A DNA stretch of 64,000 nt from Mucilaginibacter pineti (GTDB lineage Bacteria > Bacteroidota > Bacteroidia > Sphingobacteriales > Sphingobacteriaceae), in the NCBI RefSeq assembly GCF_900101875.1, contig NZ_FNAI01000006.1:1-64000 (forward strand). Reading direction: 5' to 3'. The notes under the pieces were generated by a model, which saw nothing but the letters and a program-made list of their open reading frames with translations, did no database searches and had not been told where the DNA came from. Shown piece after piece: positions 33,759 to 42,073 of the stretch. The position numbers were made by a program, and so were the translations under genes. Every line of letters begins with the position of its first letter. Positions within the stretch are counted from its first letter, which is position 1.

Positions 33759-33915
33759 GATACTAAGATAGGAAAGAACGGGCGATGGTTTAAGGGGATA
33801 TGCTAACCTTTTAAAACAATATTGATGTGGGCACCGTACAAAAGTGGGGTGTTGAAGTAAATAATGTGAAAAACACGGCTATTTGAATCCAAATTTGTTT
33901 TAGGGCACTTTAAAT

Positions 33916-35295
33916 ATGAAAAATAAAAAATACCTGATACGCCTAATAATTGGGCTATTGGTTACATCATCCTTTGCAATGTGTACCAAGGATTCAAATA
34001 AAATTGAACAACCTCTTAATTCTGCTTCGGGCTTGAGCACCGATACTTTAAATTTGAAAACCGAGGCGGTTAGTAAAGTTACCTATATTGTTAAGCCTTC
34101 AGAATGGATGGTTGATGGAGCAAAGATACCGGCCGGATCTACCATATTTATCCCGGCTGGAAAAAGAGGTGCTTTGTTGCTCAAGAATTTTAAAGGAACA
34201 GTTGCAGCACCCATTATCATTGTAAACAGCGGCGGTAAAGTGACTTTTTCAACTGCGGTTACGGCCTCCTACGCCTTTAAAACCCAGAATTGCCAGTATT
34301 TTAAAATATTGGGAAATGGTGTTCCCTCTATTAAGTATGGCTTTGAAGTGAGCGGCGGCAACATTGGCATGACGATGGATGATCTGAGTTCGGATTTTGA
34401 GATCAGCAACGTTGAGGTACATAATAGCGGGTTTGCCGGTATCATGGCAAAAACAGATCCCTCTTGTGACGTTGCTACCTGGCGCGGCCATTTCACTATG
34501 CGCAACGTAGTTCTGCATGATAATTATGTTCACAAAACCGGTGGAGAAGGTTTTTATGTAGGAAACTCGTTTTATGCCGATGGTGTTTCCCTGTCCTGCG
34601 GCAAGGTTTTACCGCACGATGTAATAAATGTTAAAATATACAGAAACCTTATTGATTCCACCGGATCTGAAGGGATACAGGTAGGCAGCGCTATTTCAGG
34701 CTGCCTGATCTTTAGTAATACTGTCAAAAATCCGGGGATATCTCCTTTTTCAGCCTACCAGGATAACGGGATTCAGATAGGAGAAGGCACCGGCGGTAGA
34801 TGCTATAATAACCTTATAAAAAATGCACCGGGAAATGGAATAATTGTACTCGGACTTGGGGATAACGTAGTGTATAATAATTACATTTTAAATTCAAAGG
34901 GGTACGGTATTTTTGCGGATTCAAGATACACACCCGGTCCATATTTTCAATTTATCAATAATACCATCGTAGCTTCCGTTTTAGGCGGAATAAAATTAAA
35001 TTCGGAAACTATACCTATGAATACCGTTATTAATAACGTTATTATACAATCGGCATCGGGCCTTTCCGTTATTAGGAAAAGCACGAGTGTTAAGCTTACT
35101 TCGTCAAATAATTATTTAAGTAAAGATGTAAACACCTGTAAGTTTGTCAATTATGCTACAGGGAATTTTCATTTACTTTCGTCATCTCCGCTCATCAATA
35201 AAGGAGCAAACGGATTAGCTTACGGTATAACTTTTGATTATTATGGTACAAAGCGCTCTGCTACTAATGTTGACATTGGGGCTACTGAATATTGA
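33916..35295 (+). CDS. Right-handed beta-helix lipoprotein
   Basis: 459 residues. Signal with lipobox-like FAM-C (residue 23). From about residue 100 the sequence is a parallel beta-helix: repeated short Asn- and Gly-rich strands (YFKILGNGVPSIKYGFEVSG, GFAGIMAKTD, GFYVGNSFY, GIQVGSAISGCLIFSNTVKN, GNGIIVLGLGDNVVYNNYIL) ending in IDIGATEY, the usual close of the choice-of-anchor/NosD-like group. It may bind or cleave a surface polysaccharide, but no catalytic set is visible. Lower GC than the housekeeping genes around it; it neighbours the AT-rich TIR gene. Confidence 0.78.
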   Translation: MKNKKYLIRLIIGLLVTSSFAMCTKDSNKIEQPLNSASGLSTDTLNLKTEAVSKVTYIVKPSEWMVDGAKIPAGSTIFIPAGKRGALLLKNFKGTVAAPIIIVNSGGKVTFSTAVTASYAFKTQNCQYFKILGNGVPSIKYGFEVSGGNIGMTMDDLSSDFEISNVEVHNSGFAGIMAKTDPSCDVATWRGHFTMRNVVLHDNYVHKTGGEGFYVGNSFYADGVSLSCGKVLPHDVINVKIYRNLIDSTGSEGIQVGSAISGCLIFSNTVKNPGISPFSAYQDNGIQIGEGTGGRCYNNLIKNAPGNGIIVLGLGDNVVYNNYILNSKGYGIFADSRYTPGPYFQFINNTIVASVLGGIKLNSETIPMNTVINNVIIQSASGLSVIRKSTSVKLTSSNNYLSKDVNTCKFVNYATGNFHLLSSSPLINKGANGLAYGITFDYYGTKRSATNVDIGATEY

Positions 35296-35418
35296 TTAAT
35301 ATTATTTAAATGTTGTTAATCAACTGCTGATCTGTTGAGTTATTTTTATAATAATAAGCGGCAAATCGTACTGCCGAAATGTTTTCATCATAAAATTGTT
35401 GCCGAAAAAGCACATGCA

Positions 35419-35428
35419 GCACGCGTGC
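35419..35428. repeat. GCACGCGTGC palindrome, left of the TIR gene
   Basis: A perfect 10-bp GC palindrome in AT-rich DNA. The same palindrome recurs at 37907-37916 on the other side of the TIR gene, and CGCGTGCGCC occurs at both places (35422-35431, 37917-37926). Confidence 0.5.
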
Positions 35429-35461
35429 GCCAGCGAGGGGAGAGTTGATTAATGAAAGTAA

Positions 35462-37792
35462 TTAATCTTCGTATATAAATTTATCAGATTGATTGTCCAT
35501 ATCTCTTTTCAATTTCGCTTCTTCAATCCTAAAGTCTGACTTATTATATACCTCTAAAAGGGCTTTTCTTGGGTAATGTTTAAACTCACTAATATTAATT
35601 GCTTCTTTCAAAATTTTGATTGAGTTTGGCAAGTTTTTATTTACAAAATATTCATACTCGCCTCTCATTGTGTGATAGAGTTCTTTTGCTTTAAAATCAT
35701 GGCTAATATGAATGTTATTCATGAGTTCGTTTAGAATAATTTTATCTTCTTCAAACAAAATTCTTTTTCGAACTAAACACATAAAATAACCTTGAATATG
35801 AAAAGCACTTAATTTATTCTTTGAATAATTAGCCTTTGCGAACTCCAATGCTTCGGGATATCTGTTTTGGCTAAGCAAAACATTGACCAACTCTCTTTTT
35901 GTCTTTTGAGAATTTTCATCAAATCTTAAAGCGTCGCGGAAGTTTTCTTCAGCTTCAGGGAATTTCTTTTGAATCCTTTTATGAAAACCGAGGAGAAAAT
36001 AGTAATCACCTTTTTCAAACTCTCTAAGATTTTCATAAAATATATCTTCTGACCTTTCAAAAGACTTGCGACTAATTGACATGCAATACCAATATCTTAT
36101 CTCTCTAATGATTGCGGGGTCGTGTTTCAAATGGTTAGCAATCATTTTTTGAGCCAAAATATTTACCTGATCATATTTATTTTCATAATAATGATCTATG
36201 ATTGTTCTTAAAACAAAAGAGGGAATAAAATACCTTTCGGGTATAGATTGATTGGTTTGAATCAAAATTTTAATGGTAATTAATATTTGAGAAATATCGG
36301 GATACTCATTACTATCATTTAATAATAAATTAATTTGCTTCCTTAATTTGAGTCGAGTCTCAGAATCAATTTGAAATTTTGCTCTCTTAATATACTCACT
36401 AATCGCGTGATGTGGTTGGATATACTCTTTGTTAATACCAATTCTATCAAAAACACCATATATGAACAATTTATCTAAAGCTTCTTCAACGGAATCATTC
36501 CTTGAAAATATTTTATATAAAAAATCATAACTAACAAATTCAAATCGAGCAATAAAAATTAATAGATTATAGAAAAGTAATCCTTCATCTTTGATAGCTG
36601 AAATTATTTGAAAAACTTTTATGTCGTTATGCTTCTTTATTTCGTCTAACTTATTGATCGTATTTATCAAGCCTTCGTCACTTATCATTCTCACACAATG
36701 AAATACTTGCCCTGGCATACCATTTAAAACTCCCAATATTTTTTCTGTTTCAGCTTTATCGGGTTGTAAATCAAACAGTTCACAATATTTCAAAAAAAGG
36801 ATTTGTCTATCTATTGGAGTTAGTTCATTGACATGAAATGAAATTAAATTAAAAAATTTACGGATCAAACTTGTGTTTGGTCTAAAAGTCGAGATCAGAC
36901 ATATAACAGTATTATTGTAGAATCTTTCATCAAGAATAATTTCAAGAAACCAATCTGCTATTTTTTTATTTGGTTGAACGATACAGCCTTTATCAATTAT
37001 AAATAGAATTTCATTATTTTCTTTGAATCTTAACACAAGGGCAATCGCAAATGCTATTTTTTCGGAAAGTTCTAAATTGTTAATTTTTTTAAGAGTTTCA
37101 TCAGGATGAATTGAGTTTAAATCTTCAATTCTGAGTATAAAATCTTCAATACTATCTCGAGAGTCAAGCAAAAAGCTAATCGGATTGTGATATTTATTTA
37201 GCTTTTCAACTTTATCCAATGCATGTTTAACAAATTTTCTTCTTCCAACTTCTTCAAAACCAGATGCGATTATCGCAGAAGGTTTAATGTTTTCTAGATT
37301 ATAATATTTCTGTTCAAATTCTTCCATTAACCCATTTCTACCTATAAATATTTCCTCTTTCTTCTTTACATAGGGATGGTTTTCTATTGATATATCTCTC
37401 AGTTTAGAATCTATTTTTTTATATAGTAAAATAGGATCTGTTACGTGTTTCAAATTATATTTTTCAGTTAGCCAATCAGGGATACGTTTATCTGTATGAT
37501 CGATAGTGAGGTCTACAAGAAATATCAATATTCTATTAAATAATTCTAAGCTTTTGAGATTTTTTGCATACTCAATTTCATATTTAACCCACTCTGAATT
37601 CAAAGAATCATCCGATAAAAAAATTACAAATAAATCTGTTTTTTCAATACCCTCAATAATAGAATTTAATGTCGGCGTCCCTGGTTCGAAATTATATTTA
37701 TCGATAATGCAATTATCTTTTCCTAATCTTTTATAGATATTTTCAATTAGTGGCTTTTGCGTGCTAGAATGAGATAAAAAAGCTTTCGACAT
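35462..37792 (-). CDS. TIR-STAND-TPR protein, candidate immune or antiphage effector
   Basis: 776 residues, cytoplasmic, strongly AT-rich and Lys/Ile/Asn-rich compared with flanking genes. Residues 1-125: TIR-like domain, opening KAFLSHSSTQKPLIENIY, with FVIFLSDDSLNSEWVKYEIE in which Glu72 is placed like the catalytic Glu of NADase TIR domains. Residues 148-460: STAND NTPase, beginning with FIGRNGLMEEFE. Its P-loop region is degenerate (G178-x4-G183-R-R-K instead of G-K-S/T); Walker B is EILFIIDKG (261-269), and a G-M-P-G element lies near 358-361. Residues 540-760: TPR-like helical repeats (YYFLLGFHKRIQKKFPEAEE, FRDALRFDENSQKTKRELVN). No partner gene is adjacent. Function as defence gene is an inference. 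Confidence 0.8.
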   Translation of the reverse strand: MSKAFLSHSSTQKPLIENIYKRLGKDNCIIDKYNFEPGTPTLNSIIEGIEKTDLFVIFLSDDSLNSEWVKYEIEYAKNLKSLELFNRILIFLVDLTIDHTDKRIPDWLTEKYNLKHVTDPILLYKKIDSKLRDISIENHPYVKKKEEIFIGRNGLMEEFEQKYYNLENIKPSAIIASGFEEVGRRKFVKHALDKVEKLNKYHNPISFLLDSRDSIEDFILRIEDLNSIHPDETLKKINNLELSEKIAFAIALVLRFKENNEILFIIDKGCIVQPNKKIADWFLEIILDERFYNNTVICLISTFRPNTSLIRKFFNLISFHVNELTPIDRQILFLKYCELFDLQPDKAETEKILGVLNGMPGQVFHCVRMISDEGLINTINKLDEIKKHNDIKVFQIISAIKDEGLLFYNLLIFIARFEFVSYDFLYKIFSRNDSVEEALDKLFIYGVFDRIGINKEYIQPHHAISEYIKRAKFQIDSETRLKLRKQINLLLNDSNEYPDISQILITIKILIQTNQSIPERYFIPSFVLRTIIDHYYENKYDQVNILAQKMIANHLKHDPAIIREIRYWYCMSISRKSFERSEDIFYENLREFEKGDYYFLLGFHKRIQKKFPEAEENFRDALRFDENSQKTKRELVNVLLSQNRYPEALEFAKANYSKNKLSAFHIQGYFMCLVRKRILFEEDKIILNELMNNIHISHDFKAKELYHTMRGEYEYFVNKNLPNSIKILKEAINISEFKHYPRKALLEVYNKSDFRIEEAKLKRDMDNQSDKFIYED

Positions 37793-37906
37793 ATTTGGAT
37801 TGACTTAATGCAAGTTAACTAAAATTATATTTGTCGTGCAATATGATTATTTCGATGATAATCTCCCTTGTTGAATAAGTAGCGCCTTTGCCAAGCTTCG
37901 CCCCCC

Positions 37907-37916
37907 GCACGCGTGC
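37907..37916. repeat. GCACGCGTGC palindrome, right of the TIR gene
   Basis: Second copy of the palindrome described at 35419-35428. The pair brackets the TIR gene and may mark the ends of an inserted segment or be chance GC words. The spacer up to 38036 holds no gene. Confidence 0.5.
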
Positions 37917-38036
37917 CGCGTGCGCCTAACCAGCCCCCCAAAACAATCCCTCCTAATTTTATGTTTTATCACAAAAATATTTCTGTAATTTGACTCATCA
38001 TAAATTCAGTTAATACCTACCAAACAGCACATCCTC

Positions 38037-38903
38037 ATGACCGTATTAGAAAACGACCAGATAAAGGTATCCATCAGCTCAAAAGGTGCCCAGTTAAGTT
38101 CATTCTACAACAAAGAAACCGGCGTTGAACACATGTGGCAGGCCGATGCAAGCGTATGGCCCTGGCACGCCCCAAACCTGTTCCCAATTGTCGGTGGCCT
38201 CATCAATAATGAACTTGTGGTTGATGGCAACAAGTACCCCATGGGCAGGCACGGTTTTGCCCGGCAGTCGGAGTTTATTGTGCTGGAGGCCGATGAGGTA
38301 TCGGCAAGTTTCTCGCTCCCCTATTGCGAAAATACGCTGAAGGTGTACCCCTTTAAATTTGATTACCAGGTTTTATATACGCTCATAGATAATTCATTGC
38401 GGATAACGTATAAGGTTATCAACCTTGATAAAAAAACCATATACTTTTCTGTTGGCGGTCACCCCGCCTTTAACGTACCGTTTAACAAAGGCGAACGTTA
38501 TGAAGATTACTACCTGGAGTTTGAAACCGACGAGCATTTGAAGGCCGAACAACTTTCGGCAGATGGTTTTTTTACCGGCGAAAATCATCCCGTACCCACA
38601 CCCGGCAACAGGCTATACCTTACCCGCCACCTTTTTGATGGCGACGCGCTGGTGCTAAAAAAGCTCACTTCCAGAATGGTAACCATAAAAAGCGACAGGC
38701 ACGATCAATCCCTGGCGGTTGAGTTTCCGCATTTTAACTACGTGGGCCTGTGGGCAAAACCCGGTGCCGATTTTGTTTGTATTGAGCCCTGGCTGGGCTG
38801 CGCCGATACCGAAGGCCAGCAAAAAGATATCAGCAAAAAAGAGGCAATACTATCTTTACATGCCGGCCATGTGTTTGAGGCGCCGTACTTTATATCGCTT
38901 TAA
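38037..38903 (+). CDS. Aldose 1-epimerase family protein (LacX-like)
   Basis: 288 residues, cytoplasmic. Galactose-mutarotase fold: KVSISSKGAQLSSFYNKETG, WQADASVWPWHAPNLFPIVG, HGFARQSEF with the conserved His, VGGHPAFNVPF with the second His, and VCIEPWLGCADTEG with the catalytic Glu. It interconverts anomers of hexoses. Single gene. Confidence 0.9.
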   Translation: MTVLENDQIKVSISSKGAQLSSFYNKETGVEHMWQADASVWPWHAPNLFPIVGGLINNELVVDGNKYPMGRHGFARQSEFIVLEADEVSASFSLPYCENTLKVYPFKFDYQVLYTLIDNSLRITYKVINLDKKTIYFSVGGHPAFNVPFNKGERYEDYYLEFETDEHLKAEQLSADGFFTGENHPVPTPGNRLYLTRHLFDGDALVLKKLTSRMVTIKSDRHDQSLAVEFPHFNYVGLWAKPGADFVCIEPWLGCADTEGQQKDISKKEAILSLHAGHVFEAPYFISL

Positions 38904-39003
38904 GTTAGTTTTTCATAAAAATTTGAGCGGGTATTAAAACATTTTTATCGGTTTTAATATTACCACTAAAACAACTATTACAAAACAACTAAAAGCTAAT
39001 CCT

Positions 39004-39345
39004 ATGAAAACTAAAATTTATCTAATCGCCCTTACCGTATTGCTTTCGTTTACGGCATTAACCAGCCGTGCATCTGTAAACACAGACGCGCTTACTCCTT
39101 TAAGCAAGGAAACCATTGCCACCATGACCGACGAGCAGAAACAAGCCCGTATTGAGGAAATTAAGGCCCGCGTTAATGAAATTAAAGCGATGAAAAAATC
39201 AGACCTTACAAAAGAGGAACGTAAAGAACTGCGTACCGAACTTAAAGGTTTAAAACACGAAGCTAATGCCATGGGCGGCGGCGGTATTTACCTTTCTGTA
39301 GGTGCCATCATCATTATTATTTTAGTATTGATCCTGATCCTGTAA
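39004..39345 (+). CDS. Small exported protein with coiled coil and C-terminal membrane span
   Basis: 113 residues. Signal peptide (KIYLIALTVLLSFTALTSRA), a charged helical part (about 40-82, KQARIEEIKARVNEIKAMKK then KEERKELRTELKGLKHEANA) that looks like a coiled coil, a Gly linker and a C-terminal hydrophobic span (IYLSVGAIIIIILVLILIL). This signal-coil-anchor layout recurs in Sphingobacteriaceae as a hypothetical protein. Function unknown. Followed by a strong terminator. Confidence 0.75.
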   Translation: MKTKIYLIALTVLLSFTALTSRASVNTDALTPLSKETIATMTDEQKQARIEEIKARVNEIKAMKKSDLTKEERKELRTELKGLKHEANAMGGGGIYLSVGAIIIIILVLILIL

Positions 39346-39366
39346 TCAGCACATATAGTAATTATT

Positions 39367-39398
39367 AAAAAAGGCATCCTTTTGGGGATGCCTTTTTT
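39367..39398 (+). terminator. Rho-independent terminator
   Basis: AAAAAAGGCATCC pairs with GGATGCCTTTTTT around a 6-base loop; the T tract (TTTTTTG) follows directly. Confidence 0.85.
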
Positions 39399-39440
39399 GT
39401 TTGATTAGGTTTTATGGTGATAACAAACACTTAGTGCAAC

Positions 39441-39845
39441 TTAATCAGGGTTACCGGCTCCGGCTAAAGATGTTTTTACAAAAAATTGTTGCCTGTTTTT
39501 ATCAACGGTAATTTCAACCTTTATTTTGCCGCTTGAGGTTAGCCAAACACTGTCACTCACTTTTTTATAGGAGTCGGCTGTCATCTTTTTTGTTACATAA
39601 TCTATGTACTTTAAAGGCATAACACTTTTTGATGTGTAGCAAATATTGTTTTTGTAATACATTACCGTTTGCAATCCGCCATCCATAGAAAGAGTGTCAC
39701 TACTTTCGCCGGCTGACAGCTTAATACCAGAGTTTGGCTTTATAAGCGCCCTTATTTGTTCCTTGGTTTTCCCGAGGGTTGGGTCTTGCGCTTTTAAACA
39801 ATAAGGCAGGCCGCAAAGCAACGCCAGCATTAACAATATTTTCAT
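39441..39845 (-). CDS. Hypothetical secreted protein
   Basis: 134 residues. Signal peptide MKILLMLALLCGLPYCLKAQ; the mature part (KTKEQIRALIKPNSGIKLSA, LQTVMYYKNNICYTSKSVMP) has no recognised family. It resembles small periplasmic proteins with a PepSY-like or SmpA-like alpha/beta layout, only by look. It lies just downstream of the tRNA array on the same strand. Confidence 0.65.
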   Translation of the reverse strand: MKILLMLALLCGLPYCLKAQDPTLGKTKEQIRALIKPNSGIKLSAGESSDTLSMDGGLQTVMYYKNNICYTSKSVMPLKYIDYVTKKMTADSYKKVSDSVWLTSSGKIKVEITVDKNRQQFFVKTSLAGAGNPD

Positions 39846-39966
39846 TTTGTTTAGATTTAGCCGAAGTTAAGCTTTTACCTGTTTAAGTGATAATGAAAAC
39901 TCAATTAACAAAAGTTGCGCATTCTTGCCGCCACCGCAAGCCCATAGGCTTGCGGTGGGTGATTTG

Positions 39967-40040
39967 AGGTCGGTACAAGATTCGAACTTGCGAATAATCC
40001 TTTTGCAGAGGACTCCCTTAGACCACTCGGGCAACCGACC
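39967..40040 (-). tRNA. tRNA-Cys (anticodon GCA), divergent copy in a tRNA array
   Basis: 74 nt. Acceptor GGTCGGT/ACCGACC, D stem CCC/GGG with an 11-base loop, anticodon stem GTCCT/AGGAT with loop CTGCAAA, T arm GCAAG-TTCGAAT-CTTGT, discriminator T. Folds well but differs clearly from the chromosomal tRNA-Cys at 23791-23861 in all stems but the acceptor. Confidence 0.85.
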
Positions 40041-40054
40041 ATTTTTATTTTTTG

Positions 40055-40127
40055 TGGAGAACCCGGGTAACGATCCCGGATATTCGAATTTTCAGTCCGG
40101 CGCATACACCATGTTTGCTAATTCTCC
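40055..40127 (-). tRNA. tRNA-Phe-like (anticodon GAA) with swapped T-loop pair
   Basis: 73 nt. Acceptor GGAGAAT/GTTCTCC (one wobble), anticodon loop CTGAAAA, T stem CCGGG/CCCGG perfect. The T loop is ATCGTTA instead of TTCRANY, so the reverse-Hoogsteen pair T54-A58 is A54-T58, while T55 and C56 are kept. The D stem has three pairs and the anticodon stem has one mismatch (C27-A43) and one G-T. It may be functional with an altered elbow, or decaying. Confidence 0.6.
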
Positions 40128-40254
40128 TTTCATTCAAACCTCATTAATAAAGAAAATTCTTTATTAATTCACATACCTCACCCCTCCCGGCCACAGCAGG
40201 TTTAGGTACAATTATTAACTTCAAAAACACCCACCGGCGCATCCGGTCAACCCG

Positions 40255-40325
40255 TTTTCCTACATGGATTTGAACCACGATCTTCTGATCCAGAATCAGA
40301 CGTGCTACCGTTGCACCATAGGAAA
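40255..40325 (-). tRNA. tRNA-Gln (anticodon CTG)
   Basis: 71 nt. Acceptor TTTCCTA/TAGGAAA, D stem GTGC/GCAC, anticodon stem TCTGA/TCAGA with loop TTCTGGA, T arm CGTGG-TTCAAAT-CCATG, discriminator A. The acceptor and D stems are fully paired. The 128-base spacer to the next gene holds a 12-bp hairpin (40143-40168). Confidence 0.88.
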
Positions 40326-40334
40326 TTATAACAG

Positions 40335-40408
40335 TGGAAATAAAAGGAATTGAACCTTTAACCGACACCGTATAAGGGTGCTGCTCTAACCAATTGAGCT
40401 ATATTTCC
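40335..40408 (-). tRNA. tRNA-Ile (anticodon TAT), reads AUA
   Basis: 74 nt, all arms paired: acceptor GGAAATA/TATTTCC, U8-A9, D stem GCTC/GAGC, anticodon stem GCACC/GGTGT with loop CTTATAC, T arm AAAGG-TTCAATT-CCTTT, discriminator A. Most bacteria read AUA with a CAU anticodon made into lysidine; a UAU anticodon is rare and seen mainly in some reduced genomes and in phage or mobile tRNA sets (general knowledge). Confidence 0.88.
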
Positions 40409-40419
40409 TTCATTTACAG

Positions 40420-40493
40420 TAGGGTAACCCGGACTCGAACCGGGAGCCTCCTGCTCCCAAAGCAGGTAATCTGACCAATTGATATACTACCCT
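40420..40493 (-). tRNA. tRNA-Pro (anticodon TGG)
   Basis: 74 nt. Acceptor AGGGTAG/TTACCCT, anticodon stem CCTGC/GCAGG with loop TTTGGGA, T arm CCCGG-TTCGAGT-CCGGG, discriminator A. The D stem (TATC/GATT) has one weak end pair. First gene of the array in the direction of transcription; a terminator lies only 23 bases upstream. Confidence 0.88.
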
Positions 40494-40510
40494 GAAATTT
40501 CTGCCTAAAA

Positions 40511-40542
40511 CAAAAAATCCCCTTAGATTTTCTAAGAGGATT
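40511..40542 (-). terminator. Terminator hairpin upstream of the tRNA array
   Basis: On the minus strand AATCC-T-CTTAGA pairs with TCTAAG-G-GGATT and is followed by TTTTTTG. It would stop reading from the VOC gene side just before tRNA-Pro, or act as an attenuator in the array's own leader if its promoter is further up. 40543-40763 holds no convincing gene. Confidence 0.6.
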
Positions 40543-40763
40543 CAAGTATTTTATAATATTTTATTCAATACAAAGCTATCCCCTCCGATAAATCGGTTGC
40601 GGTATAAAACATTGTATTGTTGTTGTTTTCATGGCACAATGATACAACAATATTTTTACAAATCAAGAAATTTCTGAAATTATTTTTTTTTCGGCAAACA
40701 TACCCTTGATTTACTGCTCCTGTATTAATATATGCAGGTTTCCGTATAGCCTCACCGGCTTCT

Positions 40764-41126
40764 TCAAAAAAACTGACCGAAATGCCACAATATGCCCGAT
40801 GGATCATGCAGGAAACATTCCTTGCCCCAGGCCTCTACCCTGATGGGTGTTAAACGGACGCCTTCATATTTATCGGGAAGGTTTAGGGCCACAAGTTGGG
40901 TCCAATACCTGTCTACATCGTCTACTTCTAAAAATAGCATTGTATTATCAATCCAATCTTTTACATAAGCGTTTTGCAGGTAAAAGGCCATTTGTCCGGT
41001 TTTAAAAACCGACATAGCATCAGATAAAACTACCTCCTCAAAACCCAGATCGCGGTAAAAACTTCTTGACAGGTTAAAATCCCTGGCGCCTATAAACGGC
41101 CTTAATGATTTAGCGTTATGTTCCAT
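40764..41126 (-). CDS. VOC family protein (glyoxalase/bleomycin-resistance fold)
   Basis: 120 residues from ATG 41126; the frame is open eight codons more. One VOC module is seen: SLRPFIGARDFNLSRSFYRD (first beta-alpha-beta), FLEVDDVDRYWTQLVALNLP, and the closing HDPSGILWHFGQF with the conserved Asp-Pro-x-G. Members bind metals and small molecules (glyoxalase, dioxygenase, antibiotic binding). No resistance context. Confidence 0.85.
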   Translation of the reverse strand: MEHNAKSLRPFIGARDFNLSRSFYRDLGFEEVVLSDAMSVFKTGQMAFYLQNAYVKDWIDNTMLFLEVDDVDRYWTQLVALNLPDKYEGVRLTPIRVEAWGKECFLHDPSGILWHFGQFF

Positions 41127-41337
41127 TGCTGCGGTGGTTGGTTTAAACAAATTTATTAAAAAGTAAATTAAGGATTTGTATGGTGATGAAATGAGATTGA
41201 AACGATATTAAAATTGCGAATTGATAACAGCGTTTAATCTGAACCACTTTATTAAAGAATTGATTAAGATCGGCCATTTTTTATTCTTAGATATATTCAC
41301 CTTGGGACGAAGCGATTTATTTTGTAGATTTATTTTG

Positions 41338-41730
41338 ATGACACACTATACGGACATTAAAGAACTTATACCCAAACATAAACATGATCAAAAAGTGATT
41401 GCCGATCTTAAGAAGCTTTCATTTGAACAATTAAAGCCCATTATTCCTGAATTGTTAGAGTGGATGCAAGATATGAACTGGCCAATTGGTCGGCCAATTG
41501 CAGATATTTTGAAACCATTTGCAGACAAAATAATTCCTGAAATAATTGAGATATTAAGAACAAATGATGGGATGTGGGAACTTTGGATATTGATAAACCT
41601 TGCGCGAGATACAACAGACCCTACTTTATTAAGTGAAATTGAACGAATCGCTAAATTTCCATCAAAAATGGAAATCGAAGACGAGGTTAATCTTGAAGCA
41701 ATTGCAATTTTAAATGGGGATTATAAATAA
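41338..41730 (+). CDS. DUF5071 domain protein
   Basis: 130 residues from ATG 41338. The DUF5071 pattern is clear: KELIPKHKHDQKVIADLKKL, LLEWMQDMNWPIGRPIADIL, DGMWELWILINLARDT. An all-helical HEAT-like protein; function unknown. A longer open frame from 41221 adds hydrophobic residues of poor coding look and was not used. Followed by a decayed gene. Confidence 0.82.
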   Translation: MTHYTDIKELIPKHKHDQKVIADLKKLSFEQLKPIIPELLEWMQDMNWPIGRPIADILKPFADKIIPEIIEILRTNDGMWELWILINLARDTTDPTLLSEIERIAKFPSKMEIEDEVNLEAIAILNGDYK

Positions 41731-41801
41731 ACCCACCCTAAGAATAAATTATAATAGGCTAACCCAAAAAGTTCCCATTTTCATAAGAGGCTGTTGGGCC
41801 A

Positions 41802-41993
41802 ATGACGGAGCAAAACTCGAACCATTTTGCAGACGAATTGATTGAAATAGGAGTTTTGTAAAAATTCTTAAAGAATAATTTTAACATCTTATATGCACAT
41901 CCAATGGATAAAACAACCGCGTTTTGGGAAGAACGTCGTTTGATGTTAAAAGATATCGAATCGGATTTTGAGGTTTACCTGAAAGAAAATTAA
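41802..41993 (+). pseudogene. Remnant of a small gene with internal stop
   Basis: From ATG 41802 the frame codes 19 residues (MTEQNSNHFADELIEIGVL), hits TAA at 41859-41861 and continues in the same frame for 43 coherent residues (…FNILYAHPMDKTTAFWEERR…) to TAA 41991. Amino-acid character on both sides fits one former protein of about 62 residues or a piece of a longer one. Family not recognised. Confidence 0.4.
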
Positions 41994-42073
41994 AAGTAAG
42001 ATGTAAACGCAAAAAGGTTTAAATTCTTTTTGGTCGGAAGCTCCCGGCAGCAATTAATAATCCAATGTAATTA

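Noticed and set aside
35462..37792. A multi-gene defence operon around the TIR gene
   Set aside because: Both neighbours (beta-helix lipoprotein, aldose epimerase) are on the other strand and look unrelated; only the single gene is supported.
40565..40807. 80-codon minus-strand frame between the VOC gene and the tRNA array
   Set aside because: It overlaps the VOC gene's C terminus in another frame and is rich in Asn, Cys and Ile without pattern; a small gene is not excluded but not supported.
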